From positions 62,001-126,000 of the forward strand of contig CASGBA010000005.1 of assembly GCA_949299755.1 (NCBI GenBank): a DNA stretch of 64,000 bases, in the 5' to 3' direction. Below are positions 1 through 7,608 of the stretch, piece by piece. Origin of the DNA: an uncultured Treponema sp. GTDB lineage: Bacteria; Spirochaetota; Spirochaetia; Treponematales; Treponemataceae. The notes beneath the pieces are model-generated. The model was not told the origin of the DNA and made no database searches. It was given only the letters and a program-made list of their open reading frames with translations. Positions within the stretch are counted from its first letter, which is position 1; each line of letters starts with the position of its first letter. The position numbers were made by a program, and so were the translations under genes.

Positions 1-1093
1 GCATTTGTTTTATATTCTCATCCGGCAACTGCAAGGCATTTTTTTCCAATTCAAATTCTTTAATGATTTTTTCTGTTCCGGGCGCACTGTATTTTAATTT
101 TGTTACCGAACGGAAAAACTGTTGCACGGATGGAAGCAGCCTGTATCCTGCATAGGCATAGAGGCTTATCGCTGAGATTGTGGCGGAAAAATTTCCGGAG
201 GAACGCAGAGTAAGGAAAATAATAAAAAGAATAATGGCTGACAAACCTATCGATTCCAGCACATATTTCGGGAGGGTTCCTATAACTTCTTCTGCGGCAA
301 CATTTTTACTGTATCTGCGGGAAGAGGGGATAAAAGAATTAATAAAGATTTTTTCTGTTCCGGAAATTTTTGCGGCCTTTATTCCCCAGAATACTTCGTT
401 TGTTGAACGGGATAGGGTTGTCATAAGATCAAATCTTTCAGTTCCGAGTTTTGAAAGTTTTCTTTTTGTTGTGACAAGAATTGCACTGTAAACAATCAGA
501 ATCAATGCGCTGATTACCACACTACTTACAGGATCCACCACAAAAAGAAATGCGGCAAGAAGGATGATTTGTACGCCGTAAGTCGTGATTTCTGTCATTT
601 GCATGACAGTTCCGGTTATCATATTCATAATTTCAGTATTGATATTTTTGCCGAATTCATAACTGTTTTTTCCAAGAAAATATGAATACCTCTGTCCCAG
701 ATAGGCGGTGAATAATCTTGTGGCAAGAGTATGTCTGCATACCTGCACAAACCTGGTTTTCACATACATCAAAAAAGCGGAAAAGGCATTCCGGATTATT
801 ACGAAAATAAGCATGGCTGCGCCAAGGGAAACCAAAAACCAACGGGTGCTTTGGAAGCCGAAAAACTCGTAAATCGCCTTTAAAACCGGTGTTGTAAAAA
901 TCGAATCCGGGTTTGCGGCCACCGTAATAAAAGGCATTATGGAGCCTACCCCTATTATTTCAACCAAACCCATAAGCAGGGCCATAAAAAGAACAGCAAT
1001 AAACCTGCGTCTTTCCCTGGGAGCCAATAACCTTATTACTTTAAGGGAATGTTTGAATGGAATATGCTTCGCAAATTTTTTATTTACCCTCAC
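1..1093 (-). CDS. ABC exporter, transmembrane domain (partial, runs off window)
   Basis: The reading frame is open from a GTG at 1093 to the window edge, so about 364 N-terminal residues are present and the C-terminus is missing. The translation shows a short basic head, then several hydrophobic segments and long polar loops typical of a type-I ABC exporter membrane domain. Phrases include FGFQSTRWFLVSLGAAM and FITLRSSGNFSATISAIS-like helices. The ATP-binding half should lie beyond base 1. The GTG start was chosen because GGGAG lies 8 bases upstream, overlapping the end of ugd, and the two genes are 3 bases apart, so they are co-transcribed. The ugd and epimerase neighbours suggest export of a lipid-linked glycan or polysaccharide, which is inference. 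Confidence 0.75.
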   Translation of the reverse strand, partial: MRVNKKFAKHIPFKHSLKVIRLLAPRERRRFIAVLFMALLMGLVEIIGVGSIMPFITVAANPDSIFTTPVLKAIYEFFGFQSTRWFLVSLGAAMLIFVIIRNAFSAFLMYVKTRFVQVCRHTLATRLFTAYLGQRYSYFLGKNSYEFGKNINTEIMNMITGTVMQMTEITTYGVQIILLAAFLFVVDPVSSVVISALILIVYSAILVTTKRKLSKLGTERFDLMTTLSRSTNEVFWGIKAAKISGTEKIFINSFIPSSRRYSKNVAAEEVIGTLPKYVLESIGLSAIILFIIFLTLRSSGNFSATISAISLYAYAGYRLLPSVQQFFRSVTKLKYSAPGTEKIIKEFELEKNALQLPDENIKQM

Positions 1094-1096
1094 TGA

Positions 1097-2437
1097 TTAT
1101 ACTCCCACGCCGGTATAATAAAAACCTTTCGATTCAAGCTGTGACCTCGGATATATATTCCTCAAATCAATAAAAACAGGTTTTTTTAGAAGTTCCTTCA
1201 CCCTGTCTAAGTCAAGACTTCTGTATTGATTCCATTCTGTCATCAATACAAGCGCGTCCGCATCCTTTATAGCCTCATATTCTGAATCACAAAGTTTCAG
1301 CGTGTCCCCCAAATCCTTTAGACGCCATTCCGCCTCTTCGAGTGCAGCCGGATCACAGGCGCGTATTTCAGCTCCGGCCTCCGCAAGTCCTCTGATTATT
1401 GTTATGGCGGGTGATTCCCTCATATCATCGGTGTTTGGTTTAAAAGCCAGCCCGCAGACAGCTATAATCTTTCTGTCCAGCCGCCCGTCTTTTGATCCTG
1501 TTACGGCTTCCCTTATTTTTGATACCATGAGTGTTTTTTGGTTTTCGTTGGCCTTTATTGTTGTTTCGACTATGCTCAATGGCGAACCCGCATCCCTTCC
1601 TATCCTTGCCATGGCCCTGGTGTCTTTAGGAAAACAACTTCCGCCGTAACCGGGCCCTGGATGAAGGAATTTCCCTCCGATACGGCCGTCCCTTCCCATG
1701 GCTTTGGCCACAGCCTGCACATCTGCGCCTATTTTTTCACACAGGTTCGCCACCTCGTTGATGAAGGTTATTTTCACGGCAAGGAAAGAATTGGAAGCAT
1801 ACTTTATCATTTCCGCCGTTTCCAGATTTGTCTCAATATATGGTGTTTCATTTATGTAGAGAGCCCTGTAAACATCTTTCATCAAGTCTTTTGCTTTGAC
1901 GCTTTCAGCCCCTATTACCACCCGGTCAGGATGGGTGAAGTCCTGGACAGCGCTTCCTTCCCGCAGGAATTCAGGGTTTGAAACCACATCAAAGCCTATG
2001 TCTTCTTTACCCGCTTTTTTCAAGCTGTCCTTTATCCAGGCGGAAACCTTGCGCGCCGTTCCTACCGGTACGGTACTTTTGTCCACAATAACTTTATAGC
2101 CATTCATGGCGGCGGCAACTTCCCTTGCCACTGATTCCACATACTGAAGGTCAGCGCTGCCGTCTTCTGCCGGTGGAGTCCCGACAGCTATGAAAATAAC
2201 TTCGCTTTTTTTAACGGCATCCGCCATATCCGTTGTAAAAGAAAGTCTGCCCGCCTGTTTGTTTCTTTTAACCACATCATCCAACCCAGGCTCAAAAATA
2301 GGGATAATTCCGTTTTCTATTTTTTTTATTTTTTCTATATTGTTGTCAACGCAAATCACATTGTTTCCGAAATCGGCAAGACAAGCACCTGATACAAGGC
2401 CCACATATCCTGTTCCTGCAACTGTAATATTAGCCAT
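1097..2437 (-). CDS. ugd: UDP-glucose 6-dehydrogenase
   Basis: Oxidises UDP-glucose to UDP-glucuronate using two NAD+ in the cytoplasm. The protein (446 aa, normal for the family) opens with the Rossmann motif GTGYVGLVSG at residues 8-17. It has the central helix region with NEVANLCEKIGAD and the catalytic-cysteine motif GYGGSCFPKDTRAM near residue 260-270, followed by a C-terminal nucleotide-binding domain. A TTG three bases earlier could also start it, but ATG at 2437 sits 8 bases after AGGAGG and is preferred. Its start overlaps the stop codon of the upstream epimerase (TGATG), so translation is coupled. Its product is the substrate of that epimerase, giving UDP-galacturonate for a surface glycan. 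Confidence 0.95.
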   Translation of the reverse strand: MANITVAGTGYVGLVSGACLADFGNNVICVDNNIEKIKKIENGIIPIFEPGLDDVVKRNKQAGRLSFTTDMADAVKKSEVIFIAVGTPPAEDGSADLQYVESVAREVAAAMNGYKVIVDKSTVPVGTARKVSAWIKDSLKKAGKEDIGFDVVSNPEFLREGSAVQDFTHPDRVVIGAESVKAKDLMKDVYRALYINETPYIETNLETAEMIKYASNSFLAVKITFINEVANLCEKIGADVQAVAKAMGRDGRIGGKFLHPGPGYGGSCFPKDTRAMARIGRDAGSPLSIVETTIKANENQKTLMVSKIREAVTGSKDGRLDRKIIAVCGLAFKPNTDDMRESPAITIIRGLAEAGAEIRACDPAALEEAEWRLKDLGDTLKLCDSEYEAIKDADALVLMTEWNQYRSLDLDRVKELLKKPVFIDLRNIYPRSQLESKGFYYTGVGV

Positions 2438-3462
2438 CAATATGCCTCCTTTTCATTTTTTTTATATTGTAAAAACCATTCACAGAACCGGGATAACCCG
2501 TCCCTGAGCGGGGTTGAAGGCTTCCAACCGAAATCTTTTTCCAGAGATGAAGTGTCAGCCGATGTCATGTAAACATCTCCCGCTTGCATCGGCAAAAAGT
2601 TTTTTACAGCCTTTTGCCCCAGTTTTTCTTCAAGAATCGAAATAAAATCCATGAGTTTTTCCGGATGGGAATTCCCCACGTTATAAATCCTGAAAGGTGA
2701 TGTGGAAATATCCGGTTCAGGTTTTTCGGGGTTGAAGTTTGAACCGGAAGGTATTTTGTTTGCAATTAAAATGACCGCTTTTACTATGTCGTCAATGTAA
2801 GAAAAATCCCTAAGTAAATCCCCATTGTTGTACACGTCAATCGGTTTGCCTTTTGTAATCGCTTCGGCAAATTTGAAGTAAGCCATGTCAGGTCGTCCCA
2901 TAGGCCCGTAGACTGTAAAAAAACGCATTCCGGTGACCGGTATGGAAAACAAGGTACTGTAGGCGTGAGCCATTAATTCATCAGCCCTCTTTGTGGCGGC
3001 GTAAAGACTGACGGGATGATCCACTCCGTCTTTTTCACTGAATGGCGCCTTTCTGTTCATTCCGTAAACGGAGGAACTTGAAGCGAAAGCCAGGTGGGCG
3101 GTTTTGTGGAGTCTGCATGCTTCGAGAATATTAAGGAAGCCCATGATATTTGAAGAGACATATGCCCTCGGATTTTCTATGGAATACCGTACTCCTGCCT
3201 GTCCCGCCAGATGGATTACCCGGTCTATATTTGAACCGTCAAAAATACCGGATATAAGTTTTTCATCTTCCAATTCACCCTGGTGGAAATAAAATTTTCC
3301 TCCGGATTCATTCCTTAATATTTCCAGCCGGTTTTTTTTCAATTCAGGAGAATAGTAATCATTGATGGAATCAAGGCCGATGACAGTATGGCCTTCTTTG
3401 AGAAGATTTAACGCTGTATAAAAACCGATGAATCCGGCGCACCCGGTTACAAAATAATTCAT
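2437..3462 (-). CDS. UDP-glucuronate 4-epimerase family (extended SDR)
   Basis: 341 aa extended short-chain dehydrogenase. The N-terminal NAD site reads TGCAGFIGFYTA, and the segment GLDSINDYYSPELKKNR is characteristic of the CapI/GAE-type UDP-glucuronate epimerases. The catalytic triad is visible as SSSSVYG and YAATK, and RFFTVYGPMGRPDMA matches the substrate-binding loop of the same group. It interconverts UDP-glucuronate and UDP-galacturonate. Its stop overlaps the ugd start and its start overlaps the end of the upstream cytidylyltransferase gene, so the three form a tight operon. A different 4-epimerase specificity is possible, but the ugd neighbour favours uronate. Confidence 0.88.
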   Translation of the reverse strand: MNYFVTGCAGFIGFYTALNLLKEGHTVIGLDSINDYYSPELKKNRLEILRNESGGKFYFHQGELEDEKLISGIFDGSNIDRVIHLAGQAGVRYSIENPRAYVSSNIMGFLNILEACRLHKTAHLAFASSSSVYGMNRKAPFSEKDGVDHPVSLYAATKRADELMAHAYSTLFSIPVTGMRFFTVYGPMGRPDMAYFKFAEAITKGKPIDVYNNGDLLRDFSYIDDIVKAVILIANKIPSGSNFNPEKPEPDISTSPFRIYNVGNSHPEKLMDFISILEEKLGQKAVKNFLPMQAGDVYMTSADTSSLEKDFGWKPSTPLRDGLSRFCEWFLQYKKNEKEAY

Positions 3463-4229
3463 TCTTTTTCCTGTTTGACTTGGATTTTACTTTTCCGCTT
3501 GTTTATCTGTAAAAATTTTTCCGCCAGAAAAATATCTTCCCTGTAAGTAAGTTTTATATTGAAATTCGCTCCTTCGGAAAAAGCTATTTTTGTGTTTGGA
3601 AGAAATTTGAATACCACGGAACAGTCATCGGTTCCATAAGATGGTACAGAATCTATGTTTTCCTTTGTGGAGGCCAGAGCCTGGGCATAGGCTTTTTCTA
3701 TTATATTTCTACGGAAACCTTGGGGTGTCTGGATCAGCATAAGGGAAGACCTGTCCGGGCATCCGGAAACGGTTCCATCGGCGGCGGCTTCAAAAATAGT
3801 GTCCGTTGAAGGAACCGCGGCGGACACAGCCTGAAAAGAATCCAGTTTACGGATGCAGTCAGAAAGGATTTCCCTGTTTATAAGGGGACGGGCGGCATCG
3901 TGAAAGATTACGTTTTCAGCTTCTGCCCGCTCTTTTTCTGCCGGTTCCAGGGCGGAAAGTGCCGCCAGGCTGGACTGGGTTCTGGTTTCGCCTCCCTGTA
4001 TAAGGCCTGCGAGTTTTTTTAAACCGTATTTTTTTTCTGCTTTACGAATAAAGGGGAAAAAATCCTTGTCGGCAACAATATAGAATCTGTCCACATCCGG
4101 GTGATTGTCGAAAACAAGGGCGGAATATATAAAAACAGGTTTTCCCAAAAGACTGGAAAACTGTTTGGGCATCATGCCTCCGAAGCGGGTCCCCCGTCCG
4201 GCGGCTAATAAAATGGCAATATTCTTCAT
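3459..4229 (-). CDS. ispD: 2-C-methyl-D-erythritol 4-phosphate cytidylyltransferase (IspD) family
   Basis: Transfers CMP from CTP to a sugar-alcohol phosphate. In IspD this makes CDP-methylerythritol for the non-mevalonate isoprenoid pathway. The signature LLAAGRGTRFGGMMPKQF, the GGETRTQSSLAAL loop, HDAARPL and the C-terminal NIKLTYREDIFLAE are visible. The start at MKNIAILL (256 aa) is preferred. An in-frame codon at 4271 would add 14 unconserved residues, and neither has a strong ribosome site. The protein is somewhat longer than the usual 220-240 aa, ending in a basic tail. The location inside a nucleotide-sugar operon leaves the related TarI (CDP-ribitol) activity open, although dxr in the same window shows that the MEP pathway exists here. 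Confidence 0.82.
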   Translation of the reverse strand: MKNIAILLAAGRGTRFGGMMPKQFSSLLGKPVFIYSALVFDNHPDVDRFYIVADKDFFPFIRKAEKKYGLKKLAGLIQGGETRTQSSLAALSALEPAEKERAEAENVIFHDAARPLINREILSDCIRKLDSFQAVSAAVPSTDTIFEAAADGTVSGCPDRSSLMLIQTPQGFRRNIIEKAYAQALASTKENIDSVPSYGTDDCSVVFKFLPNTKIAFSEGANFNIKLTYREDIFLAEKFLQINKRKSKIQVKQEKE

Positions 4230-4265
4230 TTTGTCGTTTTGATAATACCATGATATATACTTTAT

Positions 4266-4295
4266 TTGCAATATTCTTATTATTTATGGTATCAT
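4266..4295 (+). promoter_or_regulatory. sigma70-type promoter of the aminotransferase gene
   Basis: TTGCAA at 4266-4271 and TATCAT at 4290-4295 are separated by 18 bases, 21 bases before the ATG at 4316. A strong AGGAGG (4305-4310) follows. It lies in the divergent gap with the IspD-like gene. Confidence 0.5.
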
Positions 4296-4315
4296 ATAGG
4301 GATTAGGAGGGTAAA

Positions 4316-5524
4316 ATGCCTGTCGCAAAACATATAAAAGAGCTTATGTCCTCTTCCTCATTCATCAGAAAAATGTTTGAAGAGGGGATTCAAATGAAAG
4401 CCCGTTACGGGAATGACAATGTTTATGATTTCAGCATAGGAAACCCCGATTTGGAACCTCCCGCGGGTGTTAAAAATGCAATAAGGAAACTTGCCGGCCT
4501 TGATGAGCCGGGAATGCACGGTTATATGCCTAATGCCGGATACCAATTTGCCAGGGAAGCCATGGCGGCGAAAACCTCTGCGGAACAGGGTGTAAAAGTA
4601 GGCTTTGAACATATTGTTATGGGTGTAGGAGCTGCCGGAGCCCTCAATTCAGTGATGAAGGCTGTCCTTTCTCCCGGGGACGAGGTTTTAGTCCCCGCCC
4701 CTTATTTTCCTGAATATAACCATTATGTGGCGAATCATGGCGGTAAAGTTGTTCCTGTTCCAGTAAAGCCAGATTTTTCTCCTGATGTGGAAGCCTTGTC
4801 AGCGGCCGCCAATGAAAAAACCGCGGCTCTCATCATAAATTCCCCGAACAATCCTTCCGGGAAAATCTATTCGGAATCCGATATCCGCTCCATCGCCGCT
4901 TTTCTTCAGGCTCACAAGGAGAAAACGGGCAGGGCAATCCTGCTTGTGGCTGATGAACCCTATAGGTCCATTGTGTATGGAAACAAAAAGGTTTCCCCTG
5001 TTTTCCCCTTTTGGCCGGAAACGGTGATTGTCACATCCTTCGCGAAAAATCTTAGTTTACCCGGTGAACGAATCGGATATACAGCTGTAAATCCGGCGGC
5101 GGAAGACTGCGGGGAATTGGTGGATGCGGTGGTTTTTGCCACCAGGGTTCTCGGTTATGTGAATGCACCCGCTTTTTTCCAGCGTGTCATTGCGGACTCT
5201 TGGGATGCACCTGTTGATTACTCCCTTTATGCCAGAAGGAGGGAAGCTCTCTCAAATATATTGAAAGAGGCAGGAATTGACTTCGCCGAACCGGATGGCG
5301 CCTTTTATCTTTTCTGCCGGGTTCCTGAACCGGGCAAAAAGGAAAACGCCTCCTATGCCGGAAATGACAAGGCTTTTTGTGATCATCTTAAAAAATACAG
5401 GATTCTCGGTGTACCGGGATCCGGTTTTTGCGGTCCTGGATGGATAAGACTCGCTTATTGTGTTTCCCCTCAGACAATAAACGGTTCTGCCGGTGCATTT
5501 AAGGAAGCGGTGCTAAACTGGTAG
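4316..5524 (+). CDS. PLP-dependent aminotransferase, class I/II
   Basis: 402 aa cytoplasmic fold-type I aminotransferase. The sequence DFSIGNPDLEPP marks the substrate-recognition start, INSPNNPSGK the PLP-ring asparagine region and VADEPYR the pyridine-nitrogen aspartate. SFAKNLSLPGERIGY carries the Schiff-base lysine, Lys244 by codon count. The fold resembles aspartate/alanine aminotransferases, but the substrate cannot be read from sequence. It stands alone after its own promoter, with AGGAGG before the ATG, and is 53 bases upstream of glgA. The reading frame is intact. Confidence 0.9.
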   Translation: MPVAKHIKELMSSSSFIRKMFEEGIQMKARYGNDNVYDFSIGNPDLEPPAGVKNAIRKLAGLDEPGMHGYMPNAGYQFAREAMAAKTSAEQGVKVGFEHIVMGVGAAGALNSVMKAVLSPGDEVLVPAPYFPEYNHYVANHGGKVVPVPVKPDFSPDVEALSAAANEKTAALIINSPNNPSGKIYSESDIRSIAAFLQAHKEKTGRAILLVADEPYRSIVYGNKKVSPVFPFWPETVIVTSFAKNLSLPGERIGYTAVNPAAEDCGELVDAVVFATRVLGYVNAPAFFQRVIADSWDAPVDYSLYARRREALSNILKEAGIDFAEPDGAFYLFCRVPEPGKKENASYAGNDKAFCDHLKKYRILGVPGSGFCGPGWIRLAYCVSPQTINGSAGAFKEAVLNW

Positions 5525-5577
5525 GGTTGGAAACTTTCAGTTTGTGTGAATGTTAATACAGTACAGGAGGTCATAAA

Positions 5578-7038
5578 ATGAAAATCCTTATGGTTACAAG
5601 CGAAGCTGTTCCCTTTGCAAAGACCGGAGGTCTTGCGGATGCGGTTTCCGCCCTTTCCATTGCACTGGAGAAACTGGGACATGAAGTCGCCCTTATAATG
5701 CCGCGTTATTACAGAATTGACAGGAGTAAACTGGAGCTTCTTCCCGGACCGATGGCCGTCCATCTTGGCGGGCAGGAAATTTGGACCGGTGTATATAAAT
5801 CAACCCTCCCGGATTCCTTTGTCTCAGTGTATTTTATAGACCACGAACAAAGTTTCGGCCGGGACGGCATTTACGGTGTGCCTGGTGAGACAGATTTTAA
5901 TGACAATCCCATAAGGTTTTCTATTTTGGGTCAGGCTGTTTTTCAGCTTTGCCGCAAGCTCCATTGGTATCCGGACATAATTCATGCCCATGACTGGGCT
6001 TCAGCCCTGGCTCCCATCCTGCTTAAATTCAACGAACGTCACAATGAATTCGCAGGAACTTCCAGTGTGTTTACAATCCACAATATAGGTTATCAGGGTG
6101 TTTACAGCAAACACTTTTTTCCCTACACGGGTTTGAGTTGGGATAATTTTTATTCGGCAGGCTTTGAGGATTGGGATAGGATGAATTTCCTAAAAGCAGG
6201 TATTTTTTCCGCCGACAAATTAACCACTGTTTCCCCCACCTATGCCAGGGAAATTCAAATGCCGGAATACGGGTTCCGGTTGGACGGTATCTTGCGGTTC
6301 CGTTCCGGTGATTTGACCGGAATATTAAATGGTGTTGATACCGATGTGTGGAATCCCGCAACAGATAAGCTTATTCCGCAAACTTATTCCTCAAAAACAA
6401 TTTCAAAAAAATCGGTTAATAAGGCGGAATTGCAAAAGCGTATGAATCTTGCCGTGGATGAATCAATACCGGTAATAGGAATAATAACCAGACTTGCAGA
6501 CCAAAAGGGGGTTTCTGAGCTTTTCGGGCCTGCCTATGGTTCGGCTTACCAGATATGTAATGACATGAAGCTTCAAATGGTTGTGCTCGGTTCCGGTGAA
6601 GCATGGTGTGAAAACGAGCTTTCCTCCCTGGCTTCCAAGCTTCCTAATTTCCGTACATACATCGGATTCAATGAATCCTTAAGCCATTTGATTGAAGCCG
6701 GATCGGATTTTTTCCTCATGCCTTCCAGATATGAACCGTGCGGTTTGAATCAAATGTATTCGCTCTTGTATGGAACCCTTCCGATTGTGAGACGCACCGG
6801 CGGGTTGGCGGATACAGTTGAAAATTACAATGAGCAGACTGGGACAGGTACCGGCTTTGTAATGGATAATCTTAATCCGTCAAGTATATACAATACTGTG
6901 GGATGGGCGATGTATGCCTGGTATAACAAAAAAGACCATATAAACGCCATGCGCTTGCGTGGCATGGAGAAAAAATTCGGGTGGGACACTTCCGCTTTGA
7001 ATTATGTCAAAGTGTATGAATCCGCGCTCCGTAAATAG
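5578..7038 (+). CDS. glgA: glycogen synthase (ADP-glucose, GT5)
   Basis: Extends alpha-1,4-glucan chains from ADP-glucose. The 486 aa protein is of normal family length. The N-terminal donor-binding motif KTGGLAD lies at about residues 15-21, HAHDW follows the first Rossmann domain, and the C-terminal half has SRYEPCGLNQMYSLLYG with RRTGGLADTVENY, the GT5 second-domain signature. The ATG follows GGAGGTCATAAA, a good ribosome site. A second, divergent GT5 gene lies at 31845-33494, so this genome carries at least two synthases. This one is the more canonical GlgA. It is transcribed in the same direction as the TIGR03546/TIGR03545 pair that follows 37 bases on. Confidence 0.94.
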   Translation: MKILMVTSEAVPFAKTGGLADAVSALSIALEKLGHEVALIMPRYYRIDRSKLELLPGPMAVHLGGQEIWTGVYKSTLPDSFVSVYFIDHEQSFGRDGIYGVPGETDFNDNPIRFSILGQAVFQLCRKLHWYPDIIHAHDWASALAPILLKFNERHNEFAGTSSVFTIHNIGYQGVYSKHFFPYTGLSWDNFYSAGFEDWDRMNFLKAGIFSADKLTTVSPTYAREIQMPEYGFRLDGILRFRSGDLTGILNGVDTDVWNPATDKLIPQTYSSKTISKKSVNKAELQKRMNLAVDESIPVIGIITRLADQKGVSELFGPAYGSAYQICNDMKLQMVVLGSGEAWCENELSSLASKLPNFRTYIGFNESLSHLIEAGSDFFLMPSRYEPCGLNQMYSLLYGTLPIVRRTGGLADTVENYNEQTGTGTGFVMDNLNPSSIYNTVGWAMYAWYNKKDHINAMRLRGMEKKFGWDTSALNYVKVYESALRK

Positions 7039-7075
7039 CTGAAAAAATTAAAGGATGTTATGAGGACAGACAATT

Positions 7076-7591
7076 ATGATTAATTATGTTGTTTCTTTTT
7101 TCAAAACCTTGAATTCCAATTATGACCCGGGTGATATCGCTCATGCGGTTTCCTGTGGCCTTTTACTTGCTTTCCTTCCACGGAACAATTTAATGTGGCC
7201 CCTGTTGTTTTTCATTTTGTGTTTTGTACGCATGAATAAAGGGACTTTTTTCGTCTCGCTTATAATTTTCAGTTTCATTGTTCCGAGGTTTGACGGTGTA
7301 AGTGATACACTTGGATATACTGTTTTGACTTTACCTTTTATGCAGGGCATATACGAAATGCTGTATCAGATTCCTTTTGTTGGCTGGACAAAATTTAACA
7401 ATTCCATGGTTGCCGGTTCTTTCCTGATGGGTTTGATTTGTTATGTTCCTGTTTATGTTTTGACACGTATTATTATCAGGTTTTATTCCGAAAAAATCGG
7501 ACCGAAAATCGGCGGGATTAAAATTGCCAAGGTTTTCAGCAAAATTCCCCTTGTAAATAAAATCACGAAAATCGCTGCGGGTAAAAAATAA
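7076..7591 (+). CDS. TIGR03546 family integral membrane protein
   Basis: 171 aa with about four hydrophobic segments. It begins MINYVVSFFKTLNSNYDPGDIAHAVS, written here only to show the conserved SPFH-unrelated head: the phrase NYDPGDIAHAVSCG and the following FLPRNNLMWPLLFF are typical of the TIGR03546 family. That family is known mostly as the neighbour of TIGR03545, and the partner follows directly here. Function is unknown. The protein resembles DUF2062-type small membrane proteins in layout. The C-terminus is basic (KIGGIKIAKVFSKI). It ends 17 bases before the next ATG, so the two are one transcript. Confidence 0.85.
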   Translation: MINYVVSFFKTLNSNYDPGDIAHAVSCGLLLAFLPRNNLMWPLLFFILCFVRMNKGTFFVSLIIFSFIVPRFDGVSDTLGYTVLTLPFMQGIYEMLYQIPFVGWTKFNNSMVAGSFLMGLICYVPVYVLTRIIIRFYSEKIGPKIGGIKIAKVFSKIPLVNKITKIAAGKK

Positions 7592-7608
7592 TTTCCGGAT
7601 GGGTGACT